From Frateuria_A sp051900415 (GTDB taxonomy: Bacteria; Pseudomonadota; Gammaproteobacteria; Xanthomonadales; Rhodanobacteraceae): a stretch of 64,000 nucleotides of DNA. The translations under genes and the position numbers were made by a program. Below the pieces are notes generated by a model. That model saw only the letters and a list, made by a program, of their open reading frames with translations. It was not told where the DNA came from and searched no databases. The stretch spans positions 186,001 through 250,000 of the forward strand of contig NZ_JBHZGL010000001.1 in NCBI RefSeq assembly GCF_051900415.1. Reading direction: 5' to 3'. Below, piece by piece: positions 39,646-47,719 of this stretch (within the stretch, counting starts at the first letter, position 1; every line of letters starts with the position of its first letter).

Positions 39646-41625
39646 CTATTTGCCGGCGAGCATCGCGGCGATCTTCGCCATGTGCGACTCGGCAGTCTCG
39701 CGCACGATTTCCTTGTCCGCTTCGGGGTCCTTGCCCTGCCAGTGCAGGTCGGCCTGCGGCAGTTCGTGCAGGAAGCGGCTGGGCTGGTTGGTGTGGATCT
39801 CGCCGTAGCGTTTGGTGCGTGCGGACCAGGACAGCGTGAGCAGCTCCTTGGCGCGGGTGATGCCGACGTACATCAGGCGCCGCTCCTCGTCGATGCGGCC
39901 CTCGTCGATGGCGCCCTCATGCGGCAGCGTGCCCTCCTCGCAGCCGACGATGAAGACGAAGCGGAACTCCAGGCCCTTGGCCGCGTGCATGGTCATCATG
40001 CGCACGGCGTTGCCGGGTTCGTCGCGGTCGGCGTGACTGAGCAGGGCCAGCTGCGCGGCCAGGTCGCCGGCGCTGTTGCCCTTCTGCATGGCGCGGAACC
40101 AGTCGGCCAGTTCCTGCAGGTTGGCCAGGCGGCGGTCGCGCAAGCTCGCGTCGGGCGTGCTGGCGGCGATGTGCGCGGCGTAGCCGGTGCGCTTGAGGAT
40201 GCGCTCGACCAGATCCGCGGCGCTTTCGTGCAGCGAGGCACTGCGCAGTTCGTCGAGCAGATCGGAGAAGCCCGCCAGCGCGGCGGCCGGGCGCGGCGTG
40301 AGCTGGCGCAGCACCGCGTCGCTGCGGGTCGCTTCCAGCAACGAGCAGTGTTTCGACTGGGCGAGCTGGCCGAGCTTCTCCAGCGTGGTCGCGCCGACTT
40401 CGCGCTTGGGCACGTTGACCACGCGCAGGAAGGCGGCGTCGTCGCTGGGGTTGGTCAGCAGGCGCAGGTAGCAGAGCAGGTCCTTCACCTCGGCGCGGTC
40501 GAGGAAGGACAGCGCGCCGGTCAGGTGGTAGGGAATGCGTGCCAGACGCAGCGCCTTTTCCAGCGGACGGGCCTGGAAATTGCCGCGATAGAGGATGGCG
40601 ATGTCGTGCCAGCGCGCCTTGTGCTTTTCCGCGAGCGTGGTGGCGATGGCGGCCACCTTCTCGGCCTCGTGCTCGGCTTCCTTGCACTCCAGCACGCGGA
40701 TCGGCGCGCCCTCCGGGTGCTCGCTCCAGAGCTTCTTCTCGTGCAGGTGCGGGTTGTTGGCGATCAGCTGGTTGGCCGCGCGCAGGATGCGCTTGCCGCA
40801 GCGGTAGTTCTGCTCCAGCTTGATCACGCGCAGGTTCGGCCAGTCTCGGCCGAGCTGGTCGATGTTCTCCGGGTTGGCGCCGCGCCAGGCGTAGATCGAC
40901 TGGTCGTCGTCGCCCACGCAGGTGATCCCGCCACGCTCGCCGGTCAGCGCTTTGAGCAGCCGGTACTGCGCATCGTTGGTGTCCTGGTATTCGTCCACCA
41001 GCAGGTAGCGCAGGCGCTCGCGCCAGGCGTCGCGGCACTCGGTGTCGGACTCCAGGATGCGCAGCGGCAGGCGGATCAGGTCGTCGAAGTCGACTGCGTT
41101 GAAGGCGGCCAAACGCTGCTGGTACATCTGGTAGATCGTCGCCGCCTCCAGCTCGCGCGGAGCGCGTGCGGCGGCCAGCGCATCCTCCGGCGTCAGGCCC
41201 GCGTTCTTGGCGCGGCTGAGCAGGTTGCGGATGCCGAACAGCACGTCCGGCTTGGCGCCCTTGGGGGCCAACTCCTTGACGATGCCCTCGCTGTCGTCGG
41301 CGTCCAGCACCGAGAAGCCGCGGCGCAGGCCTGCGCGGGCGTGCTCGATCTGCAGGAACTTCAATCCCAGCGCGTGGAACGTGCACACGGTGAGCGACGC
41401 AGCGTCCTCGCTGCTGACCAGCTTGCCCACGCGCTCGCGCATTTCGCGCGCAGCCTTGTTGGTGAAGGTGATCGCGGCGATGCGGTTCGCGGCGAGCTTA
41501 CGCCGCTGGATCAGGTGGGCGATCTTCTGCGTGATCACCGAGGTCTTGCCGGAGCCGGCGCCGGCCAGCACGAGCAGCGGGCTGTCGCAGTGTTCGACGG
41601 CGGCCAGTTGTTGCGGATTGAGCAT
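39646..41625 (-). CDS. rep: ATP-dependent DNA helicase Rep
   Basis: Superfamily 1A 3'-5' helicase that helps replication forks move through proteins and restart. The 659 residues start MLNPQQLAAVEH. Walker A is LAGAGSGKTSVITQ (motif I), then AITFTNKAAREMRERV (Ia), DEYQDTN (II), GDDDQSIYAWRGANPENI (III), QNYRCGKRIL (IV), TMHAAKGLEF (V) and YVGITRAKELL (VI). It is closer to Rep than UvrD by length and the absence of the long UvrD tail. Start 41625 is the conserved family start. Divergent from the flavoprotein gene, with a 111-bp gap. Confidence 0.93.
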   Translation of the reverse strand: MLNPQQLAAVEHCDSPLLVLAGAGSGKTSVITQKIAHLIQRRKLAANRIAAITFTNKAAREMRERVGKLVSSEDAASLTVCTFHALGLKFLQIEHARAGLRRGFSVLDADDSEGIVKELAPKGAKPDVLFGIRNLLSRAKNAGLTPEDALAAARAPRELEAATIYQMYQQRLAAFNAVDFDDLIRLPLRILESDTECRDAWRERLRYLLVDEYQDTNDAQYRLLKALTGERGGITCVGDDDQSIYAWRGANPENIDQLGRDWPNLRVIKLEQNYRCGKRILRAANQLIANNPHLHEKKLWSEHPEGAPIRVLECKEAEHEAEKVAAIATTLAEKHKARWHDIAILYRGNFQARPLEKALRLARIPYHLTGALSFLDRAEVKDLLCYLRLLTNPSDDAAFLRVVNVPKREVGATTLEKLGQLAQSKHCSLLEATRSDAVLRQLTPRPAAALAGFSDLLDELRSASLHESAADLVERILKRTGYAAHIAASTPDASLRDRRLANLQELADWFRAMQKGNSAGDLAAQLALLSHADRDEPGNAVRMMTMHAAKGLEFRFVFIVGCEEGTLPHEGAIDEGRIDEERRLMYVGITRAKELLTLSWSARTKRYGEIHTNQPSRFLHELPQADLHWQGKDPEADKEIVRETAESHMAKIAAMLAGK

Positions 41626-41736
41626 GGAGCGAACGGCGGTGCGGGCGGAGACCGATGGTAGCAGAGGCCCTCTGGCGCCCCGGGGCGCATCGGCCATAAT
41701 CGGTCGGCAATCACAGATACGCCCGGGGGAGCGCGG

Positions 41737-43035
41737 ATGGAGCGGGAAACGGCAATCGAGTCATGCGACGTGGCGATCATCGGCGGCGGGCCGGCGGGTA
41801 GCACCGCCGCGGCGCTGCTGGCGCGGCGCGGATACAAGGTCATCGCCCTGGAGAAGGAGCGCCACCCGCGCTTCCACATCGGCGAATCGCTGCTGCCGAT
41901 GAACCTGCCGGTGCTGGAGCGCCTGGGCGTGCTGGACAAGGTGCACGCCATGGGCGTGTTCAAGGCCGGCGCCGACTTCGAGGCCGACAACGAGCGCGGC
42001 TACAACGTCTTTTCCTTCGGCCGCGCGTTGTGCAAAAGCCCGCCGCACAGCTACCAGGTGTGGCGGCAGGACTTCGACAAGATGCTCTACGACCACGCGC
42101 GCGAGTGTGGCGCCGATGCGCGCGAAGGGCAGCAGGTGGTCGCCGTCGACCCGGCCGGTCCGCGGCAGACGCGCCTGGAGGTGAAGAGCGACGAGGGCGA
42201 GCGCTACACCATCGAGGCGCGCTACCTGATCGACGCCAGCGGCCGCGACGCATTCCTTTCGACCAGGAAAAAGCTCAAGCGCAAGAACCGCCAGCACCAG
42301 AGCGCGGCGCTGTTCACCCGCTTCAGCAACGCGGCGCGGCGCCCCGGCGAGGATGCAGGCAACGTCAGCATCTACCGCTTCGAGCACGGCTGGATGTGGA
42401 TGATCCCGTTGCCCGACGGCAGCATGAGCGTCGGCGCGGTGTGCTGGCCGGAGTACCTCAAGCGCCGCCGCGGCGACATCCGCGAGTTCCTGCTCGACAC
42501 GCTCCGGCAGAACGCGCAGCTGTGGCAACGGCTGGAAGGCGCCGAACCGATCGACGAGATCCGGGCAGCCGGCAACTACTCCTACGATTCGACGCAAATG
42601 GCCGGTCCCGGCTGGATGCTGGTCGGCGATGCCTTCGCCTTCCTCGACCCGGTGTTTTCCTCCGGCGTGTTCCTGGCGATGGACGCGGCCGAGCGCGCGG
42701 TCGAGGTGGTCGATGGCGCATTGCGCGAACCCAGGCGCGAGGCGGCGCTGCAGCGCGCGCTGGAAAAACGCCTGCGCAAGGGCATGGCGCGCTTCGCCTT
42801 TTTCATCTATCGCTTCAACGAGCCCGTGATGCGGCGCATGTTCGCCTCGCCGCGCAACACCTGGCAGCTCGAACAGGGCGTGATCTCGATGCTGGCCGGC
42901 GACCTTTTCGACCCGCCGCCGGTGCTGCTGCGGCTGCGCGTGTTCAAGATCGTCTACGGCGTGACCGTAATGAAGAATCTGCGCCAATGGTGGGCCGGCC
43001 ATCGCTACCGCCTGGCGCAGGCGCGCGCCGAATAG
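41737..43035 (+). CDS. FAD-dependent halogenase-like monooxygenase
   Basis: A 432-residue flavoprotein. The FAD site is IIGGGPAGSTAAALLARRG, followed by GESLLPMNLPVLERLG and, near residue 275, the second FAD motif GDAFAFLDPVFSSGVFLA. The signature WxWxIP of flavin-dependent halogenases is present as WMWMIP at about residue 220. Lys in GVFKAGADF might correspond to the catalytic Lys, but the alignment is not secure. It is alone, not in a visible biosynthetic cluster. An alternative is a geranylgeranyl-reductase-type or aryl-polyene-associated oxidoreductase. The ribosome binding site is GGGGGAG. Confidence 0.75.
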   Translation: MERETAIESCDVAIIGGGPAGSTAAALLARRGYKVIALEKERHPRFHIGESLLPMNLPVLERLGVLDKVHAMGVFKAGADFEADNERGYNVFSFGRALCKSPPHSYQVWRQDFDKMLYDHARECGADAREGQQVVAVDPAGPRQTRLEVKSDEGERYTIEARYLIDASGRDAFLSTRKKLKRKNRQHQSAALFTRFSNAARRPGEDAGNVSIYRFEHGWMWMIPLPDGSMSVGAVCWPEYLKRRRGDIREFLLDTLRQNAQLWQRLEGAEPIDEIRAAGNYSYDSTQMAGPGWMLVGDAFAFLDPVFSSGVFLAMDAAERAVEVVDGALREPRREAALQRALEKRLRKGMARFAFFIYRFNEPVMRRMFASPRNTWQLEQGVISMLAGDLFDPPPVLLRLRVFKIVYGVTVMKNLRQWWAGHRYRLAQARAE

Positions 43036-43078
43036 TCGCCTACAATGCGCCGTTTCCGCTGACCGGCCTCGCCGCCTC

Positions 43079-43711
43079 ATGGCCAAGTTCTACTTCTATT
43101 ACTCGGCAATGAATGCCGGCAAGACCACCACGCTGCTGCAGAGCGCGTACAACTATCACGAGCGCGGCATGCGCACGCTGATTCTCACGCCCGCGCTGGA
43201 CAATCGCTTCGGCGTGGGTGTGGTGGCTTCGCGCATCGGCCTGAAGGCCAACGCGCGGCGTTTCGGTGCGGGCGAGGACCTGTTCGCGCTGGTGGAGAAG
43301 GACATCGCCGACCGCGGTGCGCTGCATTGCGTGTTCGTCGACGAGGCGCAGTTCCTCTCCAAGGCGCAGGTGTGGCAACTGTCCGACGTCGTCGACCGGC
43401 TCAACATTCCGGTGCTCGCCTACGGCCTGCGCACGGATTTTCGCGGCGAGCTGTTCGAAGGCAGCCGCTACCTGCTCGCCTGGGCCGACAACCTGGAAGA
43501 GATCAAGACCATCTGCCACACCGGCCGCAAGGCCACCATGGTGGTGCGCGTGGACGAGCAGGGCCGCGCGGTGACCGAAGGTCCGCAGGTTGAGATCGGT
43601 GGCAACGACCGCTATGTCTCGGTCAGCCGCGCCGAGTTCAAGCACATCACCGAGGGCCGAGGTCGCATCGAACTGCAGCAGAGCGTGCTGCCGCTCGACG
43701 ATCGGCCCTGA
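43079..43711 (+). CDS. tdk: Thymidine kinase
   Basis: Phosphorylates thymidine with ATP in the pyrimidine salvage pathway; 210 residues. Walker A is YSAMNAGKTTTLLQS; FVDEAQFLSKAQVWQLSDVV holds the Walker B Asp-Glu; AYGLRTDFRGELFEGSRYLL is the lasso region of type II kinases. The zinc-finger cysteines are incomplete: TICHTGRKATMVVR keeps the first Cys but has Thr for the second, and RYVSVSRAEF has Ser where E. coli Tdk has Cys. A TACAAT -10-like box lies at 43039-43044. Confidence 0.92.
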   Translation: MAKFYFYYSAMNAGKTTTLLQSAYNYHERGMRTLILTPALDNRFGVGVVASRIGLKANARRFGAGEDLFALVEKDIADRGALHCVFVDEAQFLSKAQVWQLSDVVDRLNIPVLAYGLRTDFRGELFEGSRYLLAWADNLEEIKTICHTGRKATMVVRVDEQGRAVTEGPQVEIGGNDRYVSVSRAEFKHITEGRGRIELQQSVLPLDDRP

Positions 43712-43751
43712 CGCTTCGCCTTGCCGGGCGCCCTCTCCTCAAGGACACCCC

Positions 43752-44513
43752 ATGACCGCAACCCCGGAAGCCTGGCCTCGCCCCTACTGGCAGCCGAGCG
43801 ATGAAACCCTCGTGCTGCACTTCTACGTCTTCGGCCGTTTTGCCCAGGACCTGGCGATTCCCGCCGCGCGCTACGCGAGCCGGGGCCTGCCTGACGGCAT
43901 GGGGCTGCAGCGCTTCGGCCACAACGCGCTGCGTGGCTGGGAGGGCTATCCGCTCAAGGGCGCGCTGGGCGAGCTCCTGAAGGAAGACGCCCCCGATGCC
44001 TTTGACCGCGCCCGCGCCGCGCCGGATGTGCTGGTGGTGCGTGGCGAGCTGGCCGACCGCGACAGTCTGGACTACCTGCGCGACACGATGGGCGTGCTGG
44101 CCGGCCTGCTGGACGTGGGTGGCGCCGCGATCCTTGATCCGCAGATACTCACCCTGTTCGACGCCGAGGCATGGCGCCAGCATTACCTGGTGCCTGGTGG
44201 CGCGCCGCCGCGCAACCACGTGCTGATCCTGCGCAACCCGGACGACGAGGGACGCTCGCACATCCACACGCGCGGCCTGCGCAAGTTCGGCCGTCCCGAC
44301 CTGAGCCTGCGTCACGTCCCCGATGCGCACGCCGGACAGGCCGGCATGCTGTGCGAACGGCTGGTGGAACTGCAGGCGCTCGGCGCCCACTTCGCCGAAG
44401 GCCAGCCGCTGGAGGTCGAAGGCCTGCCTGGCGAACTGGTGGCGCACCTGGGGGGCAGCCTGGACGATCCGCGCTTCAACAACACCCACGTTGCCTTCGA
44501 CTGGCCGGCGTAG
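43752..44513 (+). CDS. Conserved protein of unknown function
   Basis: A 253-residue soluble protein with no signal peptide or membrane helix. The first part has DETLVLHFYVFGRFAQD and LRGWEGYPLKGALGELLKED; the second has DVGGAAILDPQILTLFDAEA and a closing DPRFNNTHVAFDW. I recognise no fold or active site. The spacing after tdk (40 bp) suggests possible cotranscription. Ribosome binding site AAGGAC. Confidence 0.65.
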   Translation: MTATPEAWPRPYWQPSDETLVLHFYVFGRFAQDLAIPAARYASRGLPDGMGLQRFGHNALRGWEGYPLKGALGELLKEDAPDAFDRARAAPDVLVVRGELADRDSLDYLRDTMGVLAGLLDVGGAAILDPQILTLFDAEAWRQHYLVPGGAPPRNHVLILRNPDDEGRSHIHTRGLRKFGRPDLSLRHVPDAHAGQAGMLCERLVELQALGAHFAEGQPLEVEGLPGELVAHLGGSLDDPRFNNTHVAFDWPA

Positions 44514-44573
44514 GTCGGCTCCAGCCACCATCGGCGCCCGGCACGGGGCGGTGGCGGGTGGACGTTCGCCCGC

Positions 44574-45401
44574 TCAGCGCTGGCAGCGTGGGCACCAGAA
44601 CGTCGAGCGCTGGCCGAGCACGGCCTGGCGGATCGGCGTGCCGCACGCCTTGCACGGTTCGCCGGCGCGGCCGTACACGTTGAGTTCGCGGAAGAAGTAA
44701 CCGGGCGCACCGTCGGGATTGAGGAAATCCCGCAGCGTGGTGCCGCCCCGCTCGATCGCCCAGCCGAGGATGCGCTTGACCTCCGCCGCGAGCCGCGCGT
44801 AGCGCTCGCGCGAAACGCGGCCGGCCGCGCGGCGTGGGTCGATGCCGGCGGCAAACAGCGCCTCGCTGGCGTAGATGTTGCCCACCCCGACCACCACCGC
44901 GTTGTCCATCAGGAAAAGCTTGACCGCGGCGCTGCGCCCGCGAGAGACGTGCCAGAGCAGGTCGCCATCGAAGGCGTCAGTGAGCGGCTCGGGGCCGAGC
45001 GCGGCGAGTAGTTCGTGGGTCTCGCCCGGCGGCTGCCAGAGCAGGCAGCCGAAGCGGCGCGGATCGGTGAAGCGCAATACGCGTGCGGGGCGGCTGGCCT
45101 CTGCGGCGAGCTCGATATCGACGTGGTCGTGCGCGCCCAGCGGCGCGTCGGGCGGCAACACGCGCAGCATGCCGCTCATCCCCAGATGCATCAGCGCGCT
45201 GCCGGCGCGGGTGTGCAGCAGCAGGTACTTGGCGCGACGCTCGACGGCCTCGATGCGCTGACCGGGCAGCAGTTCGCTCACCTCGTGCGGGATCGGCCAG
45301 CGCAGGTCCGGGCGACGCAGCACCACCCCCGCGACGCGGCGGCCCTCGACTTGCGGAGCGATGCCGCGGCGGGTGGTTTCGACTTCGGGAAGTTCGGGCA
45401 T
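44574..45401 (-). CDS. mutM: Formamidopyrimidine-DNA glycosylase
   Basis: Removes 8-oxoguanine and formamidopyrimidines and cuts the abasic site by beta,delta-elimination. 275 residues. The catalytic Pro-Glu follows the initiator Met in MPELPEVETTRRG; the intercalation and Lys loop is at RAKYLLLHTRAG; the helix-two-turn-helix is NIYASEALFAAGIDPRRAAG; and the C-terminal zinc finger is CKACGTPIRQAVLGQRSTFW followed by CPRC. The start is fixed by the catalytic Pro at residue 2. Confidence 0.95.
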   Translation of the reverse strand: MPELPEVETTRRGIAPQVEGRRVAGVVLRRPDLRWPIPHEVSELLPGQRIEAVERRAKYLLLHTRAGSALMHLGMSGMLRVLPPDAPLGAHDHVDIELAAEASRPARVLRFTDPRRFGCLLWQPPGETHELLAALGPEPLTDAFDGDLLWHVSRGRSAAVKLFLMDNAVVVGVGNIYASEALFAAGIDPRRAAGRVSRERYARLAAEVKRILGWAIERGGTTLRDFLNPDGAPGYFFRELNVYGRAGEPCKACGTPIRQAVLGQRSTFWCPRCQR

Positions 45402-45428
45402 GGTGATGGATGTTCGGGTGAGGGCCGG

Positions 45429-45487
45429 GGCAAGGTTGCCCCCATCCGCCCTGCGGGCACCTTCCCCCGTCTTCACGGGGGAAGGAT
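45429..45487 (-). repeat. R2 palindrome upstream of mutM
   Basis: CCCCCATCCGCCCTGCGGGC and ACCTTCCCCCGTCTTCACGG, the R2 unit in reverse. With the next copy at 45624-45676 it forms an inverted pair across the 278-bp gap between mutM and gnd. Nothing else is seen in this gap. Confidence 0.8.
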
Positions 45488-45623
45488 CGTTGGCTGTTCC
45501 CTGGCGGAGGTCAGGGGTGCTTCGAGTCGGCAGTCTTGGCTGATCCGATTCTTCCTGGCGCGAGAGGGCGATTGCAGAACGAATGGGGTTTGCCTCAAGT
45601 CTGCCAGCTTGCGGCTGACCCGG

Positions 45624-45676
45624 TCCTTCCCGCGCGCGCGGGGGAAGGTGCCCGAAGGGCGGATGGGGGAAGCCTT
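45624..45676 (+). repeat. R2 palindrome downstream of gnd
   Basis: TTCCCGCGCGCGCGGGGGAA followed by GGTGCCCGAAGGGCGGATGG. It lies just after the gnd stop (45680 is its last base on the minus strand). Confidence 0.8.
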
Positions 45677-45679
45677 GCC

Positions 45680-47089
45680 TCAGGCCTCCCAGTCCACATG
45701 GAAACTCCCGGGCCGATCGACGCGTTCAAACGTGTGCGCACCGAAATAGTCGCGCTGCGCCTGCAGCAGGTTGGCCGGCAGGTGCTCGCTGCGGTAGCCG
45801 TCGAACCAGGCGATCGCCGATGCCAGGCAGGGCGTGGCGACGCCACAGGCCACCGCGGTGGCGACCACTTCGCGCAGGGCCTGCTGGTAGCGCGCGGCCG
45901 TGTCGGCGAAATAGGGATCGAGCATAAGGTTGGCAAGGTCCGGGTCGCGCGTGTAGGCCTCCATGATCCGTTCCAGGAAGCCGGCGCGGATGATGCAGCC
46001 GGCGCGGAAGATGCTGGCAATGGTGGCGTAGTCCAGGTCCCAGTCATGTGCCGTGGAGGCGGCGCGAAGCTGCGCGAATCCCTGCGCGTAGGAGACCAGC
46101 TTGCCCAGGTAAAGCGCACGGCGTACCGATTCGACGAATGCCGCGCGATCCCCGGCGAAGGCCGTCGTGGGTCCGTGCAGCACGCGGCTGGCGGCGAGGC
46201 GCTCGTCCTTCTGCGCCGACAGGCCGCGCGCGAACACCGCCTCGGTGATAAGCGGCAATGGCACGCGCATCTCCAGCGCGTCCTGGCAGGTCCACTGGCC
46301 GGTGCCTTTCTGCAGGGCACGGTCGAGGATCATGTCGACCAGGTCGTTGCCGCTGTCGGGATCCTTGCGGGTGAAGATGTGCGAGGTGATTTCGATCAGG
46401 TAGCTGTCCAGTTCGCCCCGGTTCCAGTCCGCATAGACGCGCGCCAGTTCGGCGTTGGACAGGCCCAGCACCTGGCGCAGCACCGCGTAGCTTTCGGCGA
46501 TCAGCTGCATGTCGCCGTACTCGATGCCGTTGTGCACCATCTTCACGTAGTGGCCGGCACCGTTGGGGCCCATCCAGGCTACGCAGGGCGTACCGTCCGG
46601 CGCGCGCGCGGCGATCTCGGTGAGGATCGGTTCGACCCTGGCGTAGGCGTCGCGCGGGCCGCCCGGCATGATCGACGGGCCGAGCAGCGCGCCTTCCTCG
46701 CCGCCGGAGACGCCGCAGCCGATGAAGTTGAAGCCGGTCGCCTGCATCGCTCGCTCGCGGCGGATGGTGTCGCGGTAGTAGCTGTTGCCACCGTCGATCA
46801 CGATATCGCCCGGCTCCAGTAGCGGCGTGAGCGCCTCGAGCATCGCGTCGACCGGCGGCCCAGCCTTGATCATCAGCAGGATGCGCCGCGGGCGCTCGAG
46901 CGATGCGACGAAGGCGGGCAGTTCGTGGAACGGCACCAGGCGGCGGTCGGGATGGGCGGCCATGACCTGGTCGGTGAAGGCGCCGTCGTGGTCGTAGACG
47001 GAGACCGCGTGCCCGCGGCTTTCGATGTTCAGCGCCAGGCTGCGTCCCATCACGCCCATGCCGAACACACCCATCACCTGCTGGCTCAT
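45680..47089 (-). CDS. gnd: 6-phosphogluconate dehydrogenase (decarboxylating)
   Basis: Oxidises 6-phosphogluconate to ribulose 5-phosphate with NADP+, producing CO2 and NADPH in the pentose phosphate pathway. The 469 residues are the long-form length. The coenzyme site is GVFGMGVMGRSLALNIESRG; the substrate-binding region has VDMILDRALQKGTGQW and MGPNGAGHYVKMVHNGIEYG with the catalytic Lys; the closing motif is GCIIRAGFLERI. The start MSQQVMGV has GGAGCG upstream. Confidence 0.93.
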   Translation of the reverse strand: MSQQVMGVFGMGVMGRSLALNIESRGHAVSVYDHDGAFTDQVMAAHPDRRLVPFHELPAFVASLERPRRILLMIKAGPPVDAMLEALTPLLEPGDIVIDGGNSYYRDTIRRERAMQATGFNFIGCGVSGGEEGALLGPSIMPGGPRDAYARVEPILTEIAARAPDGTPCVAWMGPNGAGHYVKMVHNGIEYGDMQLIAESYAVLRQVLGLSNAELARVYADWNRGELDSYLIEITSHIFTRKDPDSGNDLVDMILDRALQKGTGQWTCQDALEMRVPLPLITEAVFARGLSAQKDERLAASRVLHGPTTAFAGDRAAFVESVRRALYLGKLVSYAQGFAQLRAASTAHDWDLDYATIASIFRAGCIIRAGFLERIMEAYTRDPDLANLMLDPYFADTAARYQQALREVVATAVACGVATPCLASAIAWFDGYRSEHLPANLLQAQRDYFGAHTFERVDRPGSFHVDWEA

Positions 47090-47162
47090 CGCGCGCTCCT
47101 TCGGTCTTCGATCCGTTGGATATGGGACCGCCGCGCGCACGCCACAAGCGCCGGCGCCTTTC

Positions 47163-47228
47163 GCAGGAGCGCACCGTGTGCGCGGCACGGGGGCGGCTTG
47201 CGGTCGCGCACAGGGTGCGCTCCTACAG
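47163..47228. repeat. REP-like palindrome upstream of gnd
   Basis: CGCAGGAGCGCACCGTGTGC and CGCACAGGGTGCGCTCCTAC face each other. The arms share the AGGAGCGC / GCGCTCCTACA form of the REP units near the RAYT pseudogene but have a different stem sequence. Confidence 0.6.
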
Positions 47229-47230
47229 GA

Positions 47231-47719
47231 TCAGTGGATGCGCTCGGCGTCCCGCGTGGCCGGGCGCGGTGTGTAGCGCAGCGGCACGAGTGCGATCCGT
47301 TCGCCCACGCGCACGTAACGCAGCGGTCCGGTCACGGCGGTGGTGCCGAAATCCAGCACCTGGCCATCCAGCGTGAGCTGCGCGACCGGCGGCGCCAGGC
47401 CGATTTTCCCCGCCTGGAAATCGGTCGCCGGCCGCCAGCTGACGACCGGCGCCTGCGCGATCTCGGTCAGCTCCTGCAACCGGCCATCGTCAGCGCGCTT
47501 GCCGTCGGCCTGCCACCAGTGGCCATCGTGGCGACGGTAGCTCTCCGGGGGCTGGCCGGACAGGGTGAGGGTGACCGAGGCGATCGCGGTTGGGTCCAGG
47601 TCCAGCAGCGTGCCGGGCGCCTGGCGCTGGTCGTGCAGGTACTGCACGGCGGCCAGCGCCAGCAGCGCCAGCGCGATCGCGCCGACGATCCAGCGCTGGC
47701 GTGCCTTGCGCCGCATCAA
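47231..47719 (-). CDS. DUF4340-domain protein
   Basis: A 162-residue protein with a membrane helix at about 12-27 (IVGAIALALLALAAVQYL) and a soluble part exposed to the periplasm. It belongs to the DUF4340 group commonly found next to GldG-like genes; TAIASVTLTLSGQ and VSWRPATDFQAGKIGL are its clearest features. ATG 47719 overlaps the stop of the GldG-type gene as ATGA, so it is the last gene of the ABC operon. A second ATG follows immediately. Confidence 0.75.
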   Translation of the reverse strand: MMRRKARQRWIVGAIALALLALAAVQYLHDQRQAPGTLLDLDPTAIASVTLTLSGQPPESYRRHDGHWWQADGKRADDGRLQELTEIAQAPVVSWRPATDFQAGKIGLAPPVAQLTLDGQVLDFGTTAVTGPLRYVRVGERIALVPLRYTPRPATRDAERIH

